Shown: piece after piece, positions 6,661 through 12,919 of the stretch
Layout of the letters: the number at the start of each line of letters is the position of its first letter
How positions within the stretch are numbered: position 1 is the stretch's first letter
Virus record (IMG/VR): IMGVR_UViG_3300034198_003104
Location: 1 to 36,838 of that record
Length of the DNA stretch: 36,838 nt
Source of the DNA: a virus
Strand: one strand, 5' to 3'
The notes under the pieces: model-generated
Seen by the model: only the letters and a program-made list of their open reading frames with translations
The model's database searches: none
Told to the model about the DNA's origin: nothing
Program-made: the position numbers and the translations under genes

Positions 6661-6881
6661 GATTCGAGCGCCGCAAGTTCTGCCCGTGCCTTGACTATAC
6701 GCGCTTCAGCACGGCGGATAGCTTCCTTTAACTTCGTTTTCCGGTGCGTCAGAACGTGCGCTGGTTTGTTTGATCGCCGCCATTTATACATGTATTCGCG
6801 CATGTATTCTTGACGATCTCGAGATTTATCCGCTGGCTTGTTGACGCAGATTAGCTGCGTTGGCAGGTCGGATAAGTTCAT
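6654..6881 (-). CDS. Small basic helical protein, 75 residues
   Basis: ATG at 6881 overlaps the upstream stop by ATGA. The protein is Arg/Lys-rich with a DRQEYMREYMYKWRRSNK stretch and a long C-terminal helix rich in Ala, Arg and Glu that could form a coiled coil. DNA or RNA binding is plausible from its charge. It sits between the accessory module and the replication block, so its affiliation is unclear. Confidence 0.65.
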   Translation of the reverse strand: MNLSDLPTQLICVNKPADKSRDRQEYMREYMYKWRRSNKPAHVLTHRKTKLKEAIRRAEARIVKARAELAALESC

Positions 6882-7162
6882 ATCAAATTTAATTGCTTGT
6901 TAGTTAATTCTTTGTATTCAGGCCTTGCTTCAATTTCTATTTTTTTTAATGCCATATAATATTTTGAAGTTGCCGGAGTAAATCCCAAAGATTTTAATGA
7001 ATGATCGTTTTTCAAAATTGCATTACAAATAGCCTGATATGAAGGCGCTAAATTCAATTGCATCAATCGAAGTGGAACCTCATCTGGTATGTCTTCTGGG
7101 TATCCTTGCTGCTGCCATGAACTAATGTATTTGCGTATTTTCTTTTCCATTTTCCTAGCCAT
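6878..7162 (-). CDS. Stand-alone DUF3440-type C-terminal domain protein
   Basis: A protein of up to 94 residues with IRKYISSWQQQGYPEDIPDE, then YQAICNAILKNDHSLKSLGF (ILKNDH at 49-54). The large PAPS-reductase-like protein of the same operon ends in a matching segment (ILKNDHTCKYMGL at 412 onward), and IbrA-type proteins carry such a C-terminus. So this is a detached copy of that domain. The start may be ATG 7162 or ATG 7150 (AGGA nearby). It is the last gene of the accessory module. It could bind the same partner as the large protein and compete with it or complete it; that is inference. Confidence 0.7.
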   Translation of the reverse strand: MARKMEKKIRKYISSWQQQGYPEDIPDEVPLRLMQLNLAPSYQAICNAILKNDHSLKSLGFTPATSKYYMALKKIEIEARPEYKELTNKQLNLI

Positions 7163-7488
7163 TTGAACGCGGTGGCATTTGCGATGTTTTGCTCTTGCTC
7201 GGTTAATAATTTGAAACCACCCCTAAAACACGACGGTATGCCGGTATCAATACACATTGAAGCCTGACCAAGCCACGCGATTCTGTTGATGCTTTCGTTC
7301 AATAAAAACTGTTCGCATGAGACAGGCCATTCTTCAATTACTCTGCACAATGCGGCTTCAAATCTTTTTGAATCTCTAAGAAAAATTGCGTAATGTTCAA
7401 GAGGATTTTCTACGCTTGTTTGCGTATCGTAGAAACCAGCTTTAAAACATTCCCATTTATGCCACGGATGATAGACGCGGCGTATCAA
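7063..7488 (-). CDS. Unrecognised module protein starting near a YHPWHKWE motif
   Basis: The open frame extends to 7539, but a TTG at 7488 with a perfect GGGAGG ribosome-binding site 6 bases upstream is the best start, giving 141 residues. It overlaps the ParB-like gene by 32 bases and the downstream gene by about 100 bases. The N-terminus has VYHPWHKWECFKAGFYD, rich in His, Trp and Cys, and there are further Cys residues at CRV, SCEQF, MCID and SCFRG. A metal or redox site is possible. Its fixed place between ParB-like and DUF3440-like genes suggests it is part of the same machinery. I do not recognise a named family. Confidence 0.7.
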   Translation of the reverse strand: MIRRVYHPWHKWECFKAGFYDTQTSVENPLEHYAIFLRDSKRFEAALCRVIEEWPVSCEQFLLNESINRIAWLGQASMCIDTGIPSCFRGGFKLLTEQEQNIANATAFKWLGKWKRKYANTLVHGSSKDTQKTYQMRFHFD

Positions 7489-8002
7489 ATTCCGCCTCCC
7501 AACTATCAGAAAAATCACGATTAGCAAATAATGCAGCAACGCCAGTAATTTGCTTCAAGCGCAAAAGCTCATCCACGCTCATGCCGATATGCTGACAAAT
7601 CCAACGATCACCCTTGCCCATCTCGACAAGCTCCGCAACAATAGTGCTCATCAATTCGATGTTGTGCGTGCCCCTAGCGCGATTGTGGCGAATCGTAGAC
7701 GCCATCCTGTCGCCTAACTCCTTGTTGATAACAACAATAGGCAGGCAGTTGTTCTCGCGCTCTCTAATCCGGGCGCTATTCTTCATCGTCAAATAGCGGT
7801 GGAATCCGTCGACAACGATATAAATATCGTTTTCAGCATCAAAATACGTAACGATAGGTTGCGTGTATCCGTCTTCCCAAATAGACGTTTCGAGCAATGC
7901 CATTTCAGGTGGGGCTACGGCGTTCGGGTTGTAATCGTTTGACTTGACGCGATCAATCGGAACGCACAATACGTTGTAAACCGGCGATTTAAACTCACTC
8001 AT
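7457..8002 (-). CDS. ParB-fold protein, IbrB-like
   Basis: A 181-residue protein of the ParB/sulfiredoxin-fold superfamily. The N-terminal domain has VPIDRVKSNDYNPN, then VDGFHRY (64-70), the equivalent of the ParB GxRR/GxHR box, and RHNRARGTH (105-113), the motif characteristic of IbrB-type proteins. The C-terminal part has a HTH-like segment (WICQHIGMSVDELLRLKQIT). IbrB partners with IbrA-type PAPS-reductase-like proteins, which are present here two genes upstream. It overlaps the cupin gene by 8 bases and the next gene by 32. It may be a nucleotide-dependent switch or nuclease; the biochemical role is unknown. Confidence 0.85.
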   Translation of the reverse strand: MSEFKSPVYNVLCVPIDRVKSNDYNPNAVAPPEMALLETSIWEDGYTQPIVTYFDAENDIYIVVDGFHRYLTMKNSARIRERENNCLPIVVINKELGDRMASTIRHNRARGTHNIELMSTIVAELVEMGKGDRWICQHIGMSVDELLRLKQITGVAALFANRDFSDSWEAEFDTPRLSSVA

Positions 8003-8372
8003 AACTGCCGTCCTCTTTGTGGGTTTCGTTGCCTTTGCATGGCGGGTTAAATACCGATATCAAAATAGTCGGCTCCAATGCTTGAAATGTATGGTCATCG
8101 TGCTTGTCCAAAACATAGAGCATGTCTTCGCGGATCATTTCTTGGTCACCTGTTGCAAGGTTTGTAAGCACGCCCCATCCAGAAATGCAGTAGCAAGCCT
8201 CAAAATGTTTGGTGTAATGCCAATGCTGTGCTGGTCCAACAGGAATAATTGTTTTGTGTAGCGAAAAACCCATTCCATCAGATTCAAGCAAAGCGCGAAG
8301 GCTTACCATGCCTGAAGGAAATTTAACGTCACGGCTTGTGTTTTTCAGGTTTTCAAAATGTATGATTCTCAT
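7995..8372 (-). CDS. Ectoine-synthase (EctC)-like cupin
   Basis: A longer frame exists, but ATG at 8372 overlaps the preceding stop as ATGA and gives 125 residues, close to the usual EctC length of about 130. It matches EctC nearly end to end: SRDV, SDGMGFSLHKT (31-41), HYTKHFEACYCISG (52-65), MLYVLDKHDDH (84-94) and VFNPPCKGNETHKEDG. Residues E58, Y86 and H94 line up with the iron ligands of EctC, and R26, T41, Y53, H56 and E116 with substrate contacts, while the usual Trp near 21 is Met22. No ectA or ectB is present. It may make a cyclic amino acid or act on another substrate. Confidence 0.9.
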   Translation of the reverse strand: MRIIHFENLKNTSRDVKFPSGMVSLRALLESDGMGFSLHKTIIPVGPAQHWHYTKHFEACYCISGWGVLTNLATGDQEMIREDMLYVLDKHDDHTFQALEPTILISVFNPPCKGNETHKEDGSYE

Positions 8373-9703
8373 ATGCGTTTGTATTTCTCCATGATTTGAC
8401 GCTGGCGTAATGCCTGCTCTTTTGTTGGAGCAAGCCCCATATATTTGCAAGTGTGATCGTTTTTCAAAATAGTTATTGCAAACCGCTTCCATGAAGCAAC
8501 TTCACTGTTATGGCATGTCAAAAAATCAGTGTGGTCCGGATACTTTTGAATACGAATACGCAACTTTGTTTTTTTACCGTGCGGGGTTGTTCCGTTTTCT
8601 TTAATCTTCAATTCGGAATTTTTAAGCTCTGCAAGCGTTCTGTCCGATACTGACCGTCCGACGCGGCCCCAGTATTTAATAGACTGAACAAAACGCTGCT
8701 TAAAATTATCACCTACCTCTTTAGGTAACGTAGCCAGTAAAAACTTGGTAAACGATTTCCATGTGTGTCCGGGCGGCAATTTCAAACTTTTGTAGCCAAG
8801 CTGTTTGCCGTAAGTAGCAATGAAGTTTGCCCCCTGAACCCTTGCACAAAGCCGCGCCCAAACGTGCGGATCAATCACACGATACATGCCCAGACTTGAT
8901 TTAGACTCACTCATGAACGGAGAAGCAACGCGCATTTTTCCAACCGGCACGCCAGCTTTATAAAAAATGTCGTAAAGCTCGTTGTATTCCCAATCAAATT
9001 TATAATTCGCAGTCCAAATATCCTCTGTTCTCCAATCATAAATTGGGTAACAGTTGTATACGTATTTGGTGTTTTTCTTTGTCCACATTTGACCGTGCAA
9101 AATTTCCTTGTCTACATTCATGATTGCACGAAACCTGTTGAGACTCTCGCTTGCGCGTATGCCGATCATGCAGGCTGTTCTTTTGCCTTGACCATACCAA
9201 TCGCCAAACTTGTCCCAAAATTCATCGTAATTCATGTCCTCGCGAAAAAAATCAAACGGACAATTTTTTATTGTTACGACGTATGGCCGATCAGGATATG
9301 GACGAATCCATTGTTCTTTGTCTCTTTCACCCCAGCATTGCCATTCCACAGCGTATGCACTGACGGTGCATGGCAACGTAATCGGCAGGCAGCACCAATA
9401 AACATCCAACAAATCTAGATTTTTATCTAGAATACTGTGCATAAACTTCAGCGAATATTCGTAATTCGCCTCGTTATCCAAAATCATTACGCCAATTTTT
9501 TTTGTTATGTTGTTGCGGCGCATGTAATCCAGCGTAAGGTTAAGCATTACGCCGCTGTCCTTGCCACCAGAAAATGATAGGTAAATCTTCGGAAAGTTTT
9601 TGAAAATAAAATCAATTCTTTCCATTGACGCCGAGTAGACGTTTACTTTTTTATTGTAAACTCTATTGGCTTTTTCAAAAATAGAACTATCTATTTCTTC
9701 CAT
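8369..9703 (-). CDS. PAPS-reductase/PP-loop protein with DUF3440-type C-terminus (IbrA-like)
   Basis: ATG at 9703, with a strong GGGGGG ribosome-binding site, gives 444 residues; an earlier ATG at 9727 is less likely. The PP-loop SFSGGKDSG is at 44-51, as in PAPS reductases and ATP pyrophosphatases. Further conserved parts are DWRTEDIW and MRVASPF (middle) and ILKNDHTCKYMGL (from 412), the DUF3440-type end. This is the IbrA family, which adenylates or reduces a still unidentified substrate. It overlaps the regulator gene by 17 bases and is coupled by ATGA to the EctC-like gene. Together with the ParB-like gene it makes an IbrA/IbrB pair. Confidence 0.9.
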   Translation of the reverse strand: MEEIDSSIFEKANRVYNKKVNVYSASMERIDFIFKNFPKIYLSFSGGKDSGVMLNLTLDYMRRNNITKKIGVMILDNEANYEYSLKFMHSILDKNLDLLDVYWCCLPITLPCTVSAYAVEWQCWGERDKEQWIRPYPDRPYVVTIKNCPFDFFREDMNYDEFWDKFGDWYGQGKRTACMIGIRASESLNRFRAIMNVDKEILHGQMWTKKNTKYVYNCYPIYDWRTEDIWTANYKFDWEYNELYDIFYKAGVPVGKMRVASPFMSESKSSLGMYRVIDPHVWARLCARVQGANFIATYGKQLGYKSLKLPPGHTWKSFTKFLLATLPKEVGDNFKQRFVQSIKYWGRVGRSVSDRTLAELKNSELKIKENGTTPHGKKTKLRIRIQKYPDHTDFLTCHNSEVASWKRFAITILKNDHTCKYMGLAPTKEQALRQRQIMEKYKRI

Positions 9704-9854
9704 TTGCCCCCCTTTCCATTTTGGCAATCTGCCCGACCCTCTGCTTGCTAATGCCCATGATCTTAGCGACCTCTTTTGGGGTTTTCTTTGCCAGCAAAGC
9801 GATTACTTTAGCCCTGCGGCGCTCGTATTGTTTCAACAGTGTTTTATAGTCCAT
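9687..9854 (-). CDS. Small helix-turn-helix regulator
   Basis: ATG at 9854 gives 55 residues; the open frame reaches TTG 9872. The C-terminal half reads KKTPKEVAKIMGISKQRVGQ, a clear helix-turn-helix (VAKIMGIS-turn-RVGQIA). A basic helix precedes it (QYERRRAKV). It is the first leftward gene, divergent from the rightward operon, and overlaps the PAPS-reductase-like gene by 17 bases. It probably represses or balances both divergent promoters and may autoregulate the accessory module. The size is at the lower end for a repressor, so a Cro-like role is possible. Confidence 0.75.
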   Translation of the reverse strand: MDYKTLLKQYERRRAKVIALLAKKTPKEVAKIMGISKQRVGQIAKMERGANGRNR

Positions 9855-9859
9855 GCCCG

Positions 9860-9889
9860 ATTGTGTCCTCAAAATAAACCCCTTGTCAA
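9860..9889 (-). promoter_or_regulatory. Candidate leftward promoter of the regulator/accessory operon
   Basis: A perfect TTGACA (9889-9884) is followed after 18 bases by CACAAT (9865-9860). The expected transcription start falls at about 9853-9854, on the ATG of the regulator, so the mRNA could be leaderless as lambda cI from PRM is. The -10 is weak (4 of 6). A second, weaker -35 (TTTACA) lies further upstream. Confidence 0.4.
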
Positions 9890-9927
9890 CTAATTAATGT
9901 AAATATATTTATTGGAAACCCCTTGAC
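9876..9927. promoter_or_regulatory. Paired direct repeat overlapping both divergent -35 boxes
   Basis: AAACCCCTTGTC (9876-9887) and AAACCCCTTGAC (9916-9927) are 40 bases apart and differ at one base. The first contains part of the leftward -35 on the opposite strand, the second contains the rightward -35. Such placement is expected for an operator used by the neighbouring helix-turn-helix protein. Between them is an AT-rich spacer. Confidence 0.5.
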
Positions 9928-9951
9928 GATTGGATCGTGTGGGAACATAAT
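9923..9951 (+). promoter_or_regulatory. Sigma-70 promoter of the rightward operon
   Basis: TTGACG (9923-9928) and CATAAT (9946-9951) are separated by exactly 17 bases; each matches consensus at 5 of 6 positions. The first gene starts at 9987, about 30 bases past the expected transcription start, with GAGGGG as ribosome-binding site. This is the strongest promoter I see in the window. Confidence 0.75.
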
Positions 9952-9986
9952 CACTCCATCGCATCAAAACAACCGAGGGGAACAAA

Positions 9987-10310
9987 ATGACAAGAACCGA
10001 GATGATTCAAGATATAGCCGAAGACATTGCAGACGGTCACGCAGTTGGCGGTTACGCAACACACCAGTTTATTGACATCCTGATCGACGAAGACAAGATA
10101 GACTCAGCTGCGGTGGCTGTTCTGCTGAATGGCGGCGAGTGGGAATACGACGTTAAGAAGCGCATCCGCGAACAGATTAAGGCCGAGGCTGTTTCGTTCT
10201 TTACGGACGGTCTCGGTTCAGATTACATTGACGACCGCATGGCAGAACAACGCGCAGAGTCGGAATCTGACGCGGAGTTTGAGCGCAAATACGGGATGTC
10301 AGCACCGTGA
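9987..10310 (+). CDS. Acidic hypothetical protein, first gene of rightward operon
   Basis: A 107-residue, strongly acidic protein (many Asp and Glu, for example DIAEDIADG and ESESDAEFE). ATG at 9987 has a GAGGGG ribosome-binding site. As the first product of the strong rightward promoter it is expressed early, and its acidity is compatible with a DNA-mimic or inhibitor role, though many ordinary early phage proteins are also acidic. No motif or family is recognised. Confidence 0.75.
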   Translation: MTRTEMIQDIAEDIADGHAVGGYATHQFIDILIDEDKIDSAAVAVLLNGGEWEYDVKKRIREQIKAEAVSFFTDGLGSDYIDDRMAEQRAESESDAEFERKYGMSAP

Positions 10311-10414
10311 CCGACTACGCCAGCAAGTCATGGCTCCGGCGGGAGTCGTTTGACGGATGGGATTACGCAAGCGTTGTTTTGATAGTTCTGACAATTATCT
10401 GGATGGGGGCATGA
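10307..10414 (+). CDS. Small single-pass membrane protein, 35 residues
   Basis: A GTG start at 10307 overlaps the preceding stop as GTGA. The N-terminal half is polar and charged (KSWLRRESFDGWDY), followed by a hydrophobic segment ASVVLIVLTIIWMGA long enough to cross the membrane. The stop overlaps the next start by ATGA. It is too short for homology judgement; reading-frame coupling on both sides argues it is translated. Confidence 0.55.
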   Translation: MTDYASKSWLRRESFDGWDYASVVLIVLTIIWMGA

Positions 10415-10506
10415 TGAAACGGCTATGGATCGCGCTGTGCTTGTATTGGCGGCATCAATACGCTTGGCGATTTGCTTGGACGCGCTCTAAAGAGATTGCG
10501 TCATGA
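10411..10506 (+). CDS. Trp/Arg-rich microprotein, 31 residues
   Basis: Two adjacent ATG codons (10411 and 10414) follow a GGGGG ribosome-binding site; the second is better spaced. The product has a hydrophobic N-terminus (LWIALCLYW) and a basic, Trp-rich remainder (RHQYAWRFAWTRSK). It could be a membrane-interacting peptide. It overlaps both neighbouring frames by four bases. Function unknown. Confidence 0.5.
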   Translation: MMKRLWIALCLYWRHQYAWRFAWTRSKEIAS

Positions 10507-10658
10507 CGGACGGGGATGTGTGGCAAGTTTACGAACAATTTTTAGAGGAGCAAGAGAATGAGCGTATTAACGAAGCTAATGCAAGCGCGGATCGAGTTGC
10601 AGCAGACGCCCTTGAAAAAGAGTGGGCACAACAAGTTTGCCGGGTATCACTATTTTGA
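10503..10658 (+). CDS. Possible small ORF overlapping the ERF gene start
   Basis: ATG at 10503 overlaps the previous stop as ATGA, giving 51 residues, strongly acidic at the N-terminus (FLEEQENER). Its last two-thirds overlap the ERF gene in another frame, and its DNA supplies the ERF ribosome-binding site. The unique part is only 18 codons. It may exist mainly to couple translation of the ERF gene, or be a chance frame. Confidence 0.35.
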   Translation: MTDGDVWQVYEQFLEEQENERINEANASADRVAADALEKEWAQQVCRVSLF

Positions 10659-11202
10659 ATTGGGAGACTTCCTGCCTACTGTTCAGCAGATATTTGCCAA
10701 GATTGGGCTGTGCGGGTTTGTCAGTTATACGGCTGAATTGGCAACACTTAATATTTGTGACATAGATTCTGTCGGTACCCTTCAAATCACCTCTCCGATG
10801 GGAAGTGCAGCACTCAAGGGTTGCCATGAAGTGCAGAACATTGGTGCGGTGGAGACATACCAGCGGCGGTATCTGTGGGTCACGGCAATGGAGATTGTGG
10901 AGCATGATATTCTGGACGCGACGACCGGCAGCGATAAAAAAGGCCCGAGCGCGCCGATTACCCCGACTACAGGCGTATGGGAATCGCTCACAGACGAACA
11001 GAGAACGATTCTAAGCAACTTGGCTGGCGTAATTAAGGAATATGTATCAGACCAAGATTGCAGCGGCGCATACGAAGCCCTGGACGCTGCTGGACTGGAC
11101 GCAGACGAACGGGCAGCACTTGGCACACAGCTTGACAGCAAGACACGCACGGCCATGAGCAAATGGCGCAAAGAGAATCCGTCTAACCAAGGAGTGAAAT
11201 AA
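10558..11202 (+). CDS. erf: ERF-family single-strand annealing protein
   Basis: A 214-residue protein with the ERF superfamily layout: an N-terminal domain with KSGHNKFAGYHYFELGDFLP and the core pattern of aligned aromatic and Gly residues, then GAVETYQRRYLW in mid-protein, which is typical for the family. The C-terminal part is helical and variable. ERF proteins anneal complementary single strands and promote genome circularisation and recombination. ATG at 10558 has AGAGGAG. It is followed by a short gene and an SSB-like gene, with TAATG couplings. This gene lies on the rightward operon, apart from the other replication genes. Confidence 0.88.
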   Translation: MSVLTKLMQARIELQQTPLKKSGHNKFAGYHYFELGDFLPTVQQIFAKIGLCGFVSYTAELATLNICDIDSVGTLQITSPMGSAALKGCHEVQNIGAVETYQRRYLWVTAMEIVEHDILDATTGSDKKGPSAPITPTTGVWESLTDEQRTILSNLAGVIKEYVSDQDCSGAYEALDAAGLDADERAALGTQLDSKTRTAMSKWRKENPSNQGVK

Positions 11203-11354
11203 TGGAACTGCACCTTACCCGCGAAGATGTAGAAGCAATTGTTCTGCATTGGGCAAATGAAAAAATGCCGCAGATGCCGTTTAAAGAAGCAATTATCAGC
11301 ACGTATTCAAGCGGCTTTTGCACCGTAAAAGTTAAAGAAAAGGAGTCCGAATAA
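11202..11354 (+). CDS. 50-residue linker gene between ERF and SSB-like genes
   Basis: The start ATG (11202) and the stop both overlap neighbouring genes as TAATG. The product has a mixed helical N-terminus (LTREDVEAIVLHWANEK) and a short Lys/Glu C-terminus. The double coupling is strong evidence that it is expressed. No family is recognised; a role with the annealing protein is inferred from position. Confidence 0.65.
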   Translation: MELHLTREDVEAIVLHWANEKMPQMPFKEAIISTYSSGFCTVKVKEKESE

Positions 11355-11659
11355 TGGCAGACGCAATCGAATTCGTTTCAGGCTTGCACATCAAGGCACC
11401 GCACGAGAAAGCACCGTCTTTCGTCAAGGCGTCCATCAGCATCAAGGTAGCAGACTTGGGCCTGTGGCTGCGGGAAAAGCACAAGGCGGGGGAGGAATGG
11501 GTTAATGCGGATATAAAAGTTTCAAAGGGTAATAAATGGTATGTGCAGGTATCTACTTTTAAACCAAAAGATAAGGATGAAGCGGAACCATCCAAGCCAG
11601 CGGAACCGCAGAAGCCGAAAGATAACTTCGCAGACATGACCGACGACATACCATTCTAG
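11354..11659 (+). CDS. SSB-like protein with acidic DDIPF tail
   Basis: A 101-residue protein. The first 75 residues alternate charged and hydrophobic residues as in a small OB-fold (KASISIKVADLGLWL, WYVQVSTF). A Pro/Lys/Glu linker follows (about 76-92), and the protein ends in FADMTDDIPF. An acidic tip ending in DDIPF is the hallmark of bacterial SSB proteins, where it binds partner enzymes. It would protect single-stranded DNA for the ERF protein. The OB-fold is not certain from sequence alone. The start is coupled TAATG to the small gene upstream. Confidence 0.6.
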   Translation: MADAIEFVSGLHIKAPHEKAPSFVKASISIKVADLGLWLREKHKAGEEWVNADIKVSKGNKWYVQVSTFKPKDKDEAEPSKPAEPQKPKDNFADMTDDIPF

Positions 11660-11676
11660 TCACGGGGAGGGGATAA

Positions 11677-11862
11677 ATGGGAACAATCATAGGCGTGAGG
11701 ATTGTTTGATTTGAGAACGGCTACGGCAGCGGCGAACAACCGTTGCCACCATCAGGTGGTCGGAATGGTGATCGGCGCGCGTATCTGAAAGCATGGCGCG
11801 CGAAGAATCCTGGTAAAGGACGCGAATATCATGAGAACGCACGGCAGCGGAGAATGAAATGA
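11677..11862 (+). pseudogene. Small gene interrupted by an in-frame UGA
   Basis: ATG at 11677 has a very strong GGGGAGGGG ribosome-binding site. After ten codons (MGTIIGVRIV) there is TGA at 11707, followed by 50 open codons in the same frame ending in a TGA that overlaps the next ATG (ATGA). The downstream part has RRAYLKAWRAKNPGKGREYH, which looks coding. A single G-to-A change would turn a Trp codon into this stop. It could be a broken gene, a recoded UGA, or a ten-residue leader ORF. The genome otherwise uses TGA as a normal stop. Confidence 0.55.
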
Positions 11863-12671
11863 GTAAACGAACCAATCCTTCCGACAACAAATTTCATGTT
11901 GGTAATGGTGGCGATGGTAAGCATTACTGGTTGACGCCGCCATCGAAAAGGAGCGCAACAATGGATAAGCTGGTGCCGGTGCCTGAATCTGTTTTGTGGG
12001 ATGCAATTGCCGCCCTTGAACGGGCTGAAACACACATCACAGTTAAGCAAAAAAGTAATGCCGCAATGGCGCTGAGACTTGCCGCCGCACCCGCGCCTGA
12101 GCCGGCAGCAGAATTGTTGGCGCAGAAAGAGCGTGATCGCCAATACCACATGGACGCAATTAATCGGCTGGCAAGTTTTCTCGGCTTTCACGGCACAAGT
12201 TTTGAAGTTGTGCAGGCAGCCATAGACAACATCACTCGACTAGCAAAGCCTGAGCCGGCAGAGCAATACGAAGGAAAGCCAGAATTCGTTGATGTGGTTT
12301 GGAAAGATGGACTCGTCGGCAGAAACCAAGCAGCGCGCACCTTGAACTGGAATAACGTAGTTACGTGGTTTCCTGTGATTGTTGAGCCTACTTCGTCTGC
12401 GGTCCCTTTGCTGACGGAGGCGGAGATTGATTCTGCGGCAGCTTTTCTGATGTTCAAGAAAGCATACACACCGCAGGATGTGTTCGCCCAAGCCAAACTC
12501 GCCATCCGCTTGCAGGCTGTGGTGGACGCGGAGCCGGTGGCGTGGATGATCGAACTGGAAGATAGCCAATATCCGGTGGACAGCTTAGACGACCCGCAAG
12601 CAATCGACGACCTGACAAATAGTGGCGCAACCGCTGTGCCGTTAGTCTACGCGACGAAAGGAAAGTCATGA
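11859..12671 (+). CDS. Hypothetical protein with C-terminal DUF551-like segment
   Basis: 270 residues from ATG 11859, which overlaps the upstream stop. An in-frame ATG at 11961 has its own AAAAGGAG site and would remove 34 residues, so two products are possible. The C-terminus (EPVAWMIELED, then TAVPLVYA) matches the PVAW...PLY pattern at the end of many phage accessory proteins of the Ea22/DUF551 kind. The middle (FVDVVWKDGLVGRNQAARTL) resembles another module of that group. These modular early proteins have no known biochemical function. Confidence 0.65.
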   Translation: MSKRTNPSDNKFHVGNGGDGKHYWLTPPSKRSATMDKLVPVPESVLWDAIAALERAETHITVKQKSNAAMALRLAAAPAPEPAAELLAQKERDRQYHMDAINRLASFLGFHGTSFEVVQAAIDNITRLAKPEPAEQYEGKPEFVDVVWKDGLVGRNQAARTLNWNNVVTWFPVIVEPTSSAVPLLTEAEIDSAAAFLMFKKAYTPQDVFAQAKLAIRLQAVVDAEPVAWMIELEDSQYPVDSLDDPQAIDDLTNSGATAVPLVYATKGKS

Positions 12672-12919
12672 CCGCCGAGCAAAAGGTGTCCGAGCTTGAG
12701 GCGGCACTCGAAATCGCTGACAGGCGGATGCTGAAGGCTGAAGCGAAAGAGGCCAAGTTTGAGGCGGCGTTGAAGTCTCTGCTTGCCAAATGCCCGAACT
12801 GCGGTGGTGCTGGCGAGGTTGCAACAGGCGTTATTCAGGGAAACGTGCCGCCGCTGGTTCCTTGCGGGATATGCGCTGGCGAGCGAGCGATTTTGAACAG
12901 CAAGCAGGAGAAGAAATGA
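12668..12919 (+). CDS. Coiled-coil protein with C-terminal zinc-binding motif
   Basis: An 83-residue protein with an N-terminal charged helix of heptads (EQKVSELEAALEIADRRMLK) and then CPNCGGAGEV and PCGICAGER, two CxxC-G pairs of the DnaJ zinc-finger kind. ATG at 12668 overlaps the upstream stop by ATGA. It probably dimerises and binds zinc; its partner is unknown. Confidence 0.65.
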   Translation: MTAEQKVSELEAALEIADRRMLKAEAKEAKFEAALKSLLAKCPNCGGAGEVATGVIQGNVPPLVPCGICAGERAILNSKQEKK

